Assembly: GCA_020853395.1 (NCBI GenBank)
Contig: JADYYY010000011.1
Coordinates: forward strand, 186,001 to 250,000
Direction of reading: 5' to 3'
DNA from: Acidobacteriota bacterium
GTDB lineage: Bacteria > Acidobacteriota > Vicinamibacteria > Vicinamibacterales > SCN-69-37
Length of the DNA stretch: 64,000 nt
Both the position numbers and the translations under genes were made by a program. The notes below the pieces were generated by a model, which was not told the DNA's origin, did no database searches, and saw nothing but the letters and a program-made list of their open reading frames with translations. Numbering within the stretch: position 1 is the stretch's first letter; each line of letters starts with the position of its first letter. Positions 18,196-26,136 of the stretch are shown piece by piece.

Positions 18196-18224
18196 AATGT
18201 AGCACCGCAGGTCGCAAACGACAA
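18196..18224 (-). promoter_or_regulatory. Sigma70-like promoter of NHL operon copy 2
   Basis: TTGTCG (18224-18219) and TACATT (18201-18196) with a 17-bp spacer on the minus strand. Spacing, hexamers and the downstream leader match the promoter of copy 1 at 15826-15854, while the spacer itself differs. Confidence 0.8.
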
Positions 18225-18266
18225 CACGACGCGGCGCGCGAGCGACGCGTCGTGAGCAGAGATCGG

Positions 18267-18899
18267 CTACGCGCGCCAGGTGTTCGCCGCCGTCTTGAAC
18301 AGCAGCGCCGTCGCCGTCGCGCCAGCGTCCTGATGCCCGATGCTGCGCTCTCCCAGATAGCTGCCGCGGCCTTTGCGCGCCTGCATGTCGACCGTTGCGC
18401 GCATGCCTGCGTCGGCCGCCGCCGCGCCCCGTTCCAGCACGTCGGCCAGGCCGCCTCCAGCGTCCAGGGCGCTGCGCATCGCATCCACGGCCGGCAGCCA
18501 GGCGTCCATCATCGTCTTGTCGCCGAGCGCGGCTTTGCCCCGCTGCTGGAGGCCTTCGACGCCAGCCTGAAAGAGCGCGACGACGTCGGCAGGCCCCAAC
18601 TCGGCCTTGCCGGCGCACGTCGCGCCGGCACGCAAGAAGAACGTGCCCAGCAACGGGCCCGAGCTGCCGCCCATCGTCTTGATGAGGACGGTCGCCACGT
18701 TCTGAAAGGCCGTGCGGATGTCGGCGGGAGGGTTCGCGGTCAGCTCGGCCTGGACGGCCGTGAAGCCGCGGTCCAGGCTGATGCCGAAGTCGCCGTCGCC
18801 GACGGCTGAGTCCAGATCGGTGAGGTACTGGCGGTTGTCTGCGAACACCTGGTGCAGCGCAGCGAGCCAGCGCAGCACGTCCTGAGTGCTGACGGCCAT
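18267..18899 (-). CDS. dhaL: Dihydroxyacetone kinase, ADP/ATP-binding subunit DhaL
   Basis: The nucleotide-binding subunit of dihydroxyacetone kinase, 210 residues. Asp30, Asp35 and Asp37 (DLDSAVGDGDFG) match the Mg-nucleotide ligands known in E. coli DhaL, and TMGGSSGPLLGTFF is the phosphate-binding loop; GERSIGHQDAGATA is the C-terminal signature. ATG 18899 follows GGGGGAATTGAAC, 2 bp after the dhaK stop, so the two subunits are co-translated. No DhaM phosphotransferase protein is encoded in the window, so the phosphoryl donor (PTS through a distant DhaM, or ATP directly) is open. Confidence 0.95.
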   Translation of the reverse strand: MAVSTQDVLRWLAALHQVFADNRQYLTDLDSAVGDGDFGISLDRGFTAVQAELTANPPADIRTAFQNVATVLIKTMGGSSGPLLGTFFLRAGATCAGKAELGPADVVALFQAGVEGLQQRGKAALGDKTMMDAWLPAVDAMRSALDAGGGLADVLERGAAAADAGMRATVDMQARKGRGSYLGERSIGHQDAGATATALLFKTAANTWRA

Positions 18900-18901
18900 G
18901 T

Positions 18902-19903
18902 TCAATTCCCCCAGCGCAGGGCCGGCGTCAGCACAGGATCGTCCCAGAGCGACAGCAGCGCGTCGTCGGCCTGCACGAGCGTGAGCGCGCAGCCGGCCAT
19001 GTCGAGGCTCGTGATGTAGTTGCCGACCAGCCGGCGTGAGACCTCGATGTCCCGGGCGCGCAGAATCTGCGCCAGCTCCCCGTAGACGAGGTAGAGCTCG
19101 ATGAGCGGCGTGCCGCCCATGCCGCTGACCATGGCGATGACGCGGTCGCCGCCTCGAATCTCCAGGTCGCCGAGGATCGCGTCGGCCATGTGCGCGACGA
19201 GCTCCTTCGCCGGGCGGTGCGGGACGCGCCTGCGGCCAGGTTCGCCGTGGATGCCGACGCCCATCTCGATGTCGCCTTCGCCGAGCTCGAACGTCGGCTT
19301 GCCCGCGGCCGGCACGGTGCAGGACGTCAAGGCCATGCCCATGGATCGGCCGCTGGCGTTCACCTGACGGCCGAGCGCCGCGACCCGCGCGAGATCGTAG
19401 CCGCGGGCGGCCGCCGCACCGCAGATCTTCTCCGCGACGACCGTCGCGCCCACGCCGCGCCGGCCCGCCGTGTACAGGCTGTCTTGCACCGCCACGTCGT
19501 CATCGATGATGACCGACTCCACCTGGATGCCACGCGCCTGGCACAGCTCCGCCGCCATCTCGAAGTTCATGACGTCGCCGGTGTAGTTCTTGACGATGTA
19601 GAGGACGCCGGCGCCGCCGTCGACCGCGACGGTCGCCGCCTCCATCTGATCGGGGCTCGGCGACGTGAAGACCTGGCCAGGACAGGCGGCATCGAGCATC
19701 CCGCGGCCGACGAATCCGCCGTGCAGCGGTTCGTGACCGCTGCCGCCGCCCGAAATGACGCCGACCTTGCCCGCGACGGGCGCGTCCACGCGGACGACGT
19801 ACGTCGGATCGAAAGAAGCCTTGAGGATGTCGGAGTGGGCTGCGGCGAACCCCTCCAGCGATTCCCGCAGCACGTTCTGCGGGTCGTTGATCAGTTTCTT
19901 CAT
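18902..19903 (-). CDS. dhaK: Dihydroxyacetone kinase, substrate-binding subunit DhaK
   Basis: Binds dihydroxyacetone covalently through a histidine and passes it to DhaL for phosphorylation to dihydroxyacetone phosphate. The 333-residue protein contains GGGSGHEP (52-59, with His57), KNYTGD (Asp110) and GIHGEPG, where His219 corresponds to E. coli His218 that forms the hemiaminal. Length is normal for DhaK. ATG 19903 was chosen because MKKLINDP is the conserved family N-terminus; the frame extends upstream to 19939. Forms an operon with dhaL, and divergent from the DJ-1/PfpI gene. A related keto-sugar kinase specificity (tetrulose, for example) cannot be excluded. Confidence 0.95.
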   Translation of the reverse strand: MKKLINDPQNVLRESLEGFAAAHSDILKASFDPTYVVRVDAPVAGKVGVISGGGSGHEPLHGGFVGRGMLDAACPGQVFTSPSPDQMEAATVAVDGGAGVLYIVKNYTGDVMNFEMAAELCQARGIQVESVIIDDDVAVQDSLYTAGRRGVGATVVAEKICGAAAARGYDLARVAALGRQVNASGRSMGMALTSCTVPAAGKPTFELGEGDIEMGVGIHGEPGRRRVPHRPAKELVAHMADAILGDLEIRGGDRVIAMVSGMGGTPLIELYLVYGELAQILRARDIEVSRRLVGNYITSLDMAGCALTLVQADDALLSLWDDPVLTPALRWGN

Positions 19904-20077
19904 ATGCGCTCCATCAATGACGGCGGCAGATAATATCACCGCACCGCTGCGGGGGCCGGCAGGGTCGCGTCACGACGCGGGCGCGAATCCGCGCAGCCTG
20001 GCCGGGGTGTGCTGGCAGCAGACGGACGGTTCGCCTCCGGCGAGCTGACGCTGACGACGAATCGGAAAGGAGCCGCC

Positions 20078-20602
20078 GTGCGATTGCAGAACACGACCAT
20101 CGCCACCCTCGTCGCCGAGGGAGTCGAGGATCTGGAGTACTACGTCCCGCTGATGCGGCTGCAGGAGGAGGGCGCCACGGTGCTGAGCGCGGGGCTGACG
20201 CTCGAGCCCGTGCGCGGCAAGAACGGGCTGGTCATCGTGCCCGACGCGAAGATCGCCGATCTGAGATCGAGCGAGCTCTTCGCGCTGATCCTTCCCGGCG
20301 GCTGGGCGCCCGACAAACTGCGCCGCTACGACGTCGTCAAGACGCTCGTCAAGGACATGCACGGCGCCGGGAAGGTGATCGGCATCATCTGCCACGGCGG
20401 CTCGATCGCCGTCTCCGCCGGCATCGTCGCCGAGGGACAGCGCGTGACCGGATCGACCGGCATCAAGGACGACCTCGAGAACGTCGGCGGAGTGTGGACG
20501 GACGAACCCGCCTTCCGCGAGGGGAACCAGGTGTGGGGGCGGGTCGTGGCGGACATCCCGGCCTTCAACCGTGAGCTGGTGAAGGCGCTGGTCAAGGGCT
20601 AG
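20078..20602 (+). CDS. DJ-1/PfpI family protein
   Basis: A 174-residue DJ-1/PfpI-superfamily protein, cytoplasmic by lack of a signal sequence. The nucleophile Cys105 sits in IICHGGS with adjacent His106, and Glu17 (EGVEDLE) takes the place of the acid that polarises it. Members act as general-stress proteins, glyoxalases or deglycases, or proteases; this sequence cannot decide among them. A glyoxalase-like role would suit a neighbourhood making dihydroxyacetone phosphate, a methylglyoxal source (inference). The GTG start at 20078 follows AAAGGAGCCGCC, a near-consensus ribosome binding site, and was preferred over upstream in-frame codons. Confidence 0.9.
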   Translation: MRLQNTTIATLVAEGVEDLEYYVPLMRLQEEGATVLSAGLTLEPVRGKNGLVIVPDAKIADLRSSELFALILPGGWAPDKLRRYDVVKTLVKDMHGAGKVIGIICHGGSIAVSAGIVAEGQRVTGSTGIKDDLENVGGVWTDEPAFREGNQVWGRVVADIPAFNRELVKALVKG

Positions 20603-20677
20603 CCGGCCGTCACCGAATGCCGTCGCGCCGGCGGCCGGCGAGCGAACTTCGGGCGTTCGGGATTAGAATCCGTCGCC

Positions 20678-21409
20678 ATGACCCCATTCCTCGCGGAGCT
20701 CGTCGGTACCATGCTGCTCGTCGTCTTCGGCGACGGCGTGGTGGCCAACGTCGTGTTGCAGAAGAGCAAGGGACAGAACAGCGGCTGGATCGTGATCGCG
20801 GCCGGTTGGGCCGCCGGCGTCACGATCGCGGTGTATGCCGTGAACGCGCTGAGCGGCGCGCACCTGAATCCCGCGGTGACGATCGCGCTCGCGGCAATCG
20901 GCAAGTTCCAGTGGGCGAACGTGCCCACGTACGTCCTCGCGCAGACCATCGGCGCGTTCATCGGCGGCGTGCTGGTGTGGGTGACGTATCTGCCGCACTG
21001 GGCGCTGACCGAGGATGCCGGCGCGAAGCTCGCCGTGTTCTCCACCGGTCCCGCCATCCGGCGGCCGGCCGCCAACCTGCTCAGCGAGGCCATCGCGACC
21101 GCGGCGCTCGTCATCGGGCTGCTCAGCGTGCTCACGCCGAAGAACCTGATCCCGAACTTGGGGTTCGACACCGCGCTGGCGCCGCTGCTCGTCGGCGTGA
21201 TCGTGTTCGGCATCGGCCTGTCGCTCGGCGGATCGACGGGCTACGCGATCAACCCGGCCCGCGATCTCGGCCCGCGCCTCGCGCACTCGCTGCTGCCCAT
21301 CCCCGGCAAAGGATCGTCGGACTGGGGCTACGCGTGGGTGCCGGTCCTTGGCCCGATCCTCGGCGGCGTCGCCGGTGCGGTCGTGTACCGGATGCTCTGG
21401 GGGGGCTGA
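20678..21409 (+). CDS. glpF: Aquaglyceroporin (glycerol facilitator)
   Basis: A 243-residue MIP-family channel with six membrane helices and the two half-helices. The NPA motifs are at 64-66 (HLNPAV) and 192-194 (INPARDLGPR). Asp196 after the second NPA-Arg is the residue that marks glycerol-conducting aquaglyceroporins as opposed to water-only aquaporins. The N-terminus AELVGTMLLVVFGDGVVANV is typical of GlpF. It lies 75 bp downstream of the DJ-1/PfpI gene on the same strand and 0.8 kb from dhaK, supporting glycerol or dihydroxyacetone uptake. No glycerol kinase gene is in the window. Confidence 0.95.
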   Translation: MTPFLAELVGTMLLVVFGDGVVANVVLQKSKGQNSGWIVIAAGWAAGVTIAVYAVNALSGAHLNPAVTIALAAIGKFQWANVPTYVLAQTIGAFIGGVLVWVTYLPHWALTEDAGAKLAVFSTGPAIRRPAANLLSEAIATAALVIGLLSVLTPKNLIPNLGFDTALAPLLVGVIVFGIGLSLGGSTGYAINPARDLGPRLAHSLLPIPGKGSSDWGYAWVPVLGPILGGVAGAVVYRMLWGG

Positions 21410-21580
21410 GCCGCACGGCGCGCCCTGGTGTGTCGCGGCCCGACCGCGCGCACGAGGCGTGATGTCCGACGCCGAACGTCCGAAACGGAGCGACGTACGT
21501 CCACGGTCGTCGCTCGAGACGGCGCGCCCGGCGTCAGTTTCGTCTCGTTCGCTCTTCAGCTCTCGGTTCGCACTGCACTT

Positions 21581-22186
21581 CTAGCGCTGGCCGAACGGAA
21601 TCGCCACGCCGGCGCTAATACGCGTGCTGGTGTCGCTGCCGCCCTCGAAGAAGGTCACGAGCAACTCGAGCTGGGCGGACACGATCCACTTGCCCGTGTC
21701 GACGATGACGCCGCCGCCAGGCTGCAGGCCGAAGTCGCTCGACCCGTAGCTGCTGACCAGGCCGGCCGTGGCCTGTCCGAAGACGCTCGCCTTGGGGCTC
21801 ACGGGCCGGGTCACGCGGGGCCCGCCCATGATGGTCGTGATGTTGGCGCCGTTCACGCGCGAGTAGCCGAACTGCCCGACCACGCTCACCAAGGTCGCGT
21901 TGTCCTCAGCGGTCTGTCGCAGCGTGCGGAAGTCCACCATCGGCGAGCGCGAGGCGCCGCGCGCCAGTTTCGCGAGCGGGTGGTTGTACACCGTCTCGAA
22001 GCCCACGCCCGAATACGGTTGGACGTCCGCCAGGAACAGCAGGAACAACATGCCCTGCCGGGCCTCCGATCCGATGCCGTACTTGCGGTTCGGATCCGGC
22101 TGTTGCGCCCACGCGGGCGCCGCGGTTCCGGCGACGATCAACAAGACCACCCACCACCCGAGACGTCCCGGCCTGCTCCTGGACAT
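21581..22186 (-). CDS. Exported beta-barrel-like protein of unknown function
   Basis: A 201-residue protein with a clear signal peptide (WWVVLLIVAGTAAPAWA). The mature part has alternating hydrophobic strands separated by Gly/Asn turns (TLVSVVGQFGYSRVNGANIT, FGLQPGGGVIVDTGKWIVSA, LELLVTFF) and ends in SAGVAIPFGQR, consistent with a small outer-membrane barrel or lipocalin-like fold. I do not recognise a named family. AAGGAGGCTGT before ATG 22186 is a strong ribosome binding site. It is convergent with the aquaglyceroporin, with 171 bp between the ends and nothing obvious there. Confidence 0.75.
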   Translation of the reverse strand: MSRSRPGRLGWWVVLLIVAGTAAPAWAQQPDPNRKYGIGSEARQGMLFLLFLADVQPYSGVGFETVYNHPLAKLARGASRSPMVDFRTLRQTAEDNATLVSVVGQFGYSRVNGANITTIMGGPRVTRPVSPKASVFGQATAGLVSSYGSSDFGLQPGGGVIVDTGKWIVSAQLELLVTFFEGGSDTSTRISAGVAIPFGQR

Positions 22187-22525
22187 ACAGCCTCCTTGGG
22201 ACCGGAAGTCTAGCATCGGGTCGTCACGACAGCGGATCGGAATCTGCCGCGTGTCTCTTGCTCACGGCAGTCGCCTCCGCCCCCCGTTGTTTCCTATCAT
22301 TGAGTGGTTCCCCACAAGGCAGGTTGCAGGCAGGCCGAGGCGGCCTGGCCGCGGCGTTAGAACGCCGTGGCCACGGCATGCTCCGGCCTGGGTTCGATCG
22401 GCCGGCGGTTGGCGGCATCCGCAGACGAGTCCGGCCTCTGGCGATCGACTGGCTGCGCGGTCACGTGGTTGATTCGGCGCAGCGCATTCGACGTCACGAT
22501 GACGGTTCAGGACGGGAGGCACACG
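22187..22525. other. 339-bp divergent intergenic region with hairpins
   Basis: Upstream region of two divergent genes. The only clear structures are two adjacent palindromes: CAGGCCG/CGGCCTG (22331-22347, 3-base loop) and a 13-bp arm hairpin at 22346-22373 (see separate entry). I see no RNA gene or conserved ORF. Confidence 0.5.
22346..22373. repeat. 13-bp arm hairpin, REP-like
   Basis: TGGCCGCGGCGTT (22346-22358) and AACGCCGTGGCCA (22361-22373) pair over all 13 positions, with one G-U, around a 2-base loop. It abuts another palindrome at 22331-22347. No T-run follows on either strand, so it is not a classic terminator; an interspersed palindromic repeat or a protein-binding site is possible. 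Confidence 0.5.
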
Positions 22526-22945
22526 ATGCGCGTGATGGTGATCGTCAAGGCGAGCAGGGAATCGGAAGCGGGCGTGATGCCCAGCGAACGGCTGCTCCGC
22601 GACATGGGGGCGTACAACGAGGAGCTCGTCAAGGCCGGCATCATGAAGGCCGGCGAAGGGTTGCACCCGACCTCGAAGGGCAAGCGCGTTCGTTTCTCAG
22701 GGTCGAAGCGCGACGTCATCGACGGCCCGTTCGCCGCGACGAACGAGCTCGTCGCCGGCTTCTGGTTGTGGGACGTCGCGTCGATGGCCGAGGCCGTGAC
22801 GTGGTTGAAGCGCGCGCCCTTCGACGACGGGGCCGAGGTCGAGATCCGGCCGATCTTCGAAGCCGACGACTTCGGCAAGGAGCTCACGCCCGAACTGCGC
22901 GCGCGGGAGGAGCGCCTGCGCGCCGAGATTCAGACGAAGCGGTGA
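22526..22945 (+). CDS. YCII/DGPF-domain protein
   Basis: A 139-residue cytoplasmic protein of the YCII-related (DGPF) family with a ferredoxin-like fold. Family signatures visible are MRVMVIVKASRESEAG at the N-terminus, DGPFAATNELVAGFWLW in the centre and VEIRPIFEADDFG near the end. Proteins of this kind are often encoded next to ECF sigma factors, but none is adjacent here; function is unknown. ATG 22526 follows GGGAGGCACACG; an in-frame ATG at 22499 is less well placed. Confidence 0.88.
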   Translation: MRVMVIVKASRESEAGVMPSERLLRDMGAYNEELVKAGIMKAGEGLHPTSKGKRVRFSGSKRDVIDGPFAATNELVAGFWLWDVASMAEAVTWLKRAPFDDGAEVEIRPIFEADDFGKELTPELRAREERLRAEIQTKR

Positions 22946-23021
22946 GCCGCGAACGGCGCAGCAGGCTGCAGTCGACCCGTTTGCTAGGATTGCGCTCGGG
23001 TTTCATCCCCGGAGGCAGAGC

Positions 23022-25481
23022 ATGCACCTGTTGCGCGACCTTCGCCTGATCCTGCGTCAGTTGCGACGCGCGCCAGGTTACGTCGCGATGGTCGTGTTGA
23101 CGCTCGCGCTGGCGATCGGCGCGAACAGCGCCGTCTTCAGCGCGGTCAAGTCCGTGCTGCTGCGGCCGCTCTCGGTCGCGCGTCCGGATCAGACGATGGT
23201 GGTGTGGCAGACCGACAACGCGTCGGGTAAGGCGGTTATCGAGCTCACCCTTCGGCACCTCCGCGAGTGGACCGCCGACCGATCGGTGTTCCTGCAGGCG
23301 GCCGTCATGGGCTCGCACAACTGGAACGCCGTGTACGACAGCGGCTCGGGCGATTCCGTACGGATCTTCTTCAGTGGCGTGTCGGCCGGGTTCTTCGAAA
23401 CGCTCGGCGCGGTTCCGTTGCTGGGCCGCACCCTTCGCGCGGAGGACGACCTGCCCAACGCGGCGGCCGTGCTCGTGCTGAGCCATGCCACCTGGATCCG
23501 GCGCTTCGGCGGCGATCGCGACATCGTCGGCCGGACGATGTCACTCGACGGGCAGCCGGTCGAGATCGTGGGTGTCATGCCGGAAGGCTTCGACGTGCCG
23601 CGCGGCGCCGAGTTCTGGACGCCCGTGACGCCGATCCTCGGCGGTGGCGCCGCATCGAGTGCGACGACGCTCCAGAACGTGATCAACAACGTCGGCGTCT
23701 TCTATCTCGTCGGCCGCGTGCGGTCCGGCGTGACGGCCGCTGAGGCCGCGCGCCTGGTCGACGCGCTCGACATGCGCTTGCAGCGCGACGTGCCCGGCCG
23801 GCCGACATGGGGCGATCGCGCGGTCGTGACGCCGCTCGTCGAGCACGTCTTCGGTCCCGTTCGGCCGACGCTGTGGGCGTTGTGGACCGCCGTCACCGTG
23901 CTGCTCCTGATCGCCTGCGCGAACGTCTCCGGCCTGACGCTGTCGCGCGCCGCGATGCGGCGGCGCGAAGAGGCCGTTCGCCTCGCCATCGGCGCGACGC
24001 GCGTCGCCATCGGGCGCCTGTGGGTGCTCGAAGTCTTCGTGCTCTCAGCGGCGGGCGGGGCGATCGGCCTGGCCGCCGCCGGCTATCTCGCCAGAGCCAT
24101 TGCCGCCTTGGCGCCCGATGACGTGCCCGGCGTCGAACGCATTTCGATAGATGCGGGCGTCGCGCTCTTCACGCTGGCGGTCGTTGCGGTCGTCGCCGTG
24201 GCCACGACCGCCCTGCCGATGCGCACGTCGTATCGCGTCAGCCTGGCCGAAATCATCAGCGGCGGCGATCGATCGACGACTGGCCGGCAGAGCGTCCGAG
24301 CCCGATCGGTGCTACTCGTGCTGCAAGTCGCGTTGTCCGTGGCGCTCCTCGTCGCCGCGGGCCTCGTCGTGAGGAGCTTCGTGAACCTCAGGCGCATCGA
24401 TCTCGGCTTTCAGCCGGCGAACGTGCTGGCGATGACCGTGCAGCCGCGTTCGATACAGGGATCACCGACGGAGTGGTACCACGAGCTGATCGGGCGCATC
24501 GCTCAGGTGCCGGGAGTCGAGGCGGCCGGCGTTGTGTACCTGCGACCGCTGCAACTCGGACCCATCGGCGACGGGATTCGCGTATGGCTGGAAGGCCAGC
24601 CAGAGACCGACGCCGCCGCAGCGGCCAATCCGACGCTGAACTACCAGATCGCGACGCCAGGTTACTTCGAGGCGATGCGGATTCCGATGATCCGTGGCCG
24701 CGGCTTCACGGATGCGGATCGCGCCGGCACGGATCGCGTGGTGCTGGTGAGCGAGGCGACCGCTCAGGCGCTCTGGCCGGGCCGCGATCCGATCGGCCGG
24801 CGCGTGCTGATGTCCAGCTTCGTGCCGGGGCAACCGCCTCGCGCGTGGCGCACCGTCGTCGGTGTGGTGAAGAACGTCCGCTACCGCGGTCTGGATGAAG
24901 TGCAGCTCGACATCTACGACCCCGCGCTGCAGGTCGGCCGGCAGCCGCAGACCATCGTGGTTCGCACCGCAACGTCGCCGATCGGCGCGCTGCCCTCGAT
25001 TCAGGCTCAGGCGCGCGCGCTCGACCCGACGGCCGTCATCGACGACGTCGTGACGATGGACGCGGTGGTGGCGCGGGCGGTGGCGCCATGGCGCTTGTCG
25101 ATGTGGATGTTCGTCCTGTTCGCCGTGGTGGCGTTCGGCCTCGCGTTGACGGGTCTCGTCAGCGTCGTCGCGCTCGACGTCGCGCACCGCCGTCACGAAT
25201 TCGCGATTCGCCTCGCGCTCGGCGCGACGGCCGCGGCGATCTTGCACGCGGCGCTCAGGCGAACGGCGTGGCGCGTAAGTCTCGGTGTGGCGATGGGGAT
25301 GTTCGGCGCGGCGCTCGGCGCGCGCGCGTTGCGCTCGCTGCTGTACGGCGTGGCGGCGACGGATCCGGCGACGTTCGGTGGCGTCACGGCGTTCACGATT
25401 GGCGCCGCCGCGCTGGCCGCCTACATTCCCGGTCGCCGCGCGTCACGTGCGGAGGTGAACGCGTTGCTCCGGCACACCTGA
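23022..25481 (+). CDS. ADOP-family (MacB/FtsX-like) ABC permease
   Basis: An 819-residue 'acidobacterial duplicated orphan permease'. It has two halves, each with a periplasmic MacB_PCD domain and an FtsX domain: a first transmembrane helix near 19-42 (GYVAMVVLTLALAIGANSAV), a periplasmic domain to about 280, four helices to about 455, then a second periplasmic domain (550-680) and three C-terminal helices. The classic LALAIGANSAVFSAV and VGRTMSLDGQPVEIVGVMPE motifs are present. Such permeases lack their own ATPase gene nearby, and none is adjacent here. Many ADOP genes start with a PadR regulator gene; here there is none. Start supported by GGAGGCAGAGC. Substrate unknown. Confidence 0.93.
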   Translation: MHLLRDLRLILRQLRRAPGYVAMVVLTLALAIGANSAVFSAVKSVLLRPLSVARPDQTMVVWQTDNASGKAVIELTLRHLREWTADRSVFLQAAVMGSHNWNAVYDSGSGDSVRIFFSGVSAGFFETLGAVPLLGRTLRAEDDLPNAAAVLVLSHATWIRRFGGDRDIVGRTMSLDGQPVEIVGVMPEGFDVPRGAEFWTPVTPILGGGAASSATTLQNVINNVGVFYLVGRVRSGVTAAEAARLVDALDMRLQRDVPGRPTWGDRAVVTPLVEHVFGPVRPTLWALWTAVTVLLLIACANVSGLTLSRAAMRRREEAVRLAIGATRVAIGRLWVLEVFVLSAAGGAIGLAAAGYLARAIAALAPDDVPGVERISIDAGVALFTLAVVAVVAVATTALPMRTSYRVSLAEIISGGDRSTTGRQSVRARSVLLVLQVALSVALLVAAGLVVRSFVNLRRIDLGFQPANVLAMTVQPRSIQGSPTEWYHELIGRIAQVPGVEAAGVVYLRPLQLGPIGDGIRVWLEGQPETDAAAAANPTLNYQIATPGYFEAMRIPMIRGRGFTDADRAGTDRVVLVSEATAQALWPGRDPIGRRVLMSSFVPGQPPRAWRTVVGVVKNVRYRGLDEVQLDIYDPALQVGRQPQTIVVRTATSPIGALPSIQAQARALDPTAVIDDVVTMDAVVARAVAPWRLSMWMFVLFAVVAFGLALTGLVSVVALDVAHRRHEFAIRLALGATAAAILHAALRRTAWRVSLGVAMGMFGAALGARALRSLLYGVAATDPATFGGVTAFTIGAAALAAYIPGRRASRAEVNALLRHT

Positions 25482-25591
25482 GAAGCACGTTTGGTGTGGC
25501 GCCGGGGCGGTCATCTGACGGCGAGCCTCAGGTCGGCTGTCACCGATCGGCGCCCTCAGGCCAGCGGATCACGAGCGGGAATCGCTCGAGC

Positions 25592-26056
25592 TCAAGCCGC
25601 ACCCCACAACACGGGCTTCACCACCATGAGCAAGACGATGGTGATGACGATGACGCCGAGGAGTGCCCCCAGCAGGCGGCCGCGCGCGGCGAGCGCCCGA
25701 TATTCAGACGAGCCGATGCCGTGGCGTTCGAGCGCCGCGATCTGCCGCTTCAGCGTCGGCGTGTAGCCGAAGACGGCGAGCAGGAACATCGCGGCGTACA
25801 GTGCGAGCGACCCCTCCAGCCAAGGCGTGTGGAACGGAAGATCCGCGACCCACATCATCGCCAAGCCGGTGACGAGCAGCACGCCGTAGGCCGGGTTCGC
25901 TACCCGATCGTCGAGCACCTTGATGGTGCGAAGCGTGAACGGCAGCACGCCGGGATCGCGCGAGGCTCGCACGATCCAGAGTCCGTAGGTGATGTTCGTG
26001 CCGAGCGCCGTGATGGCCGCCAGCACGTGGAGCCACTTGATCAGCAGGTAGAGCAC
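25592..26056 (-). CDS. DUF2269-like four-helix membrane protein
   Basis: A 154-residue inner-membrane protein with four predicted helices: LLIKWLHVLAAITALGTNI, NPAYGVLLVTGLAMMWVADL, LALYAAMFLLAVFGY and GALLGVIVITIVLLMVVKPV. The HVLAAITALG start and the interior resemble DUF2269 proteins of unknown function. The frame is open far upstream because of GC content; the GTG at 26056 was chosen because it follows GGGAGGTGCAC and begins the first helix. It lies 80 bp downstream of the sugar isomerase-like gene on the same strand and may be co-transcribed with it. Confidence 0.8.
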   Translation of the reverse strand: MLYLLIKWLHVLAAITALGTNITYGLWIVRASRDPGVLPFTLRTIKVLDDRVANPAYGVLLVTGLAMMWVADLPFHTPWLEGSLALYAAMFLLAVFGYTPTLKRQIAALERHGIGSSEYRALAARGRLLGALLGVIVITIVLLMVVKPVLWGAA

Positions 26057-26136
26057 GTGCACCTCCCTTCGAGCGTGGTCTCTCGTGCCGCCGCCTCGTC
26101 CGCCGCGGCACGCCGGCCCCTGCGGCCGCCAGCTCG

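Noticed and set aside
18267-19903. DhaKL as a fused ATP-dependent dihydroxyacetone kinase
   Set aside because: The two subunits are separate ORFs 2 bp apart with their own starts, as in the PTS-type enzyme; the donor remains open.
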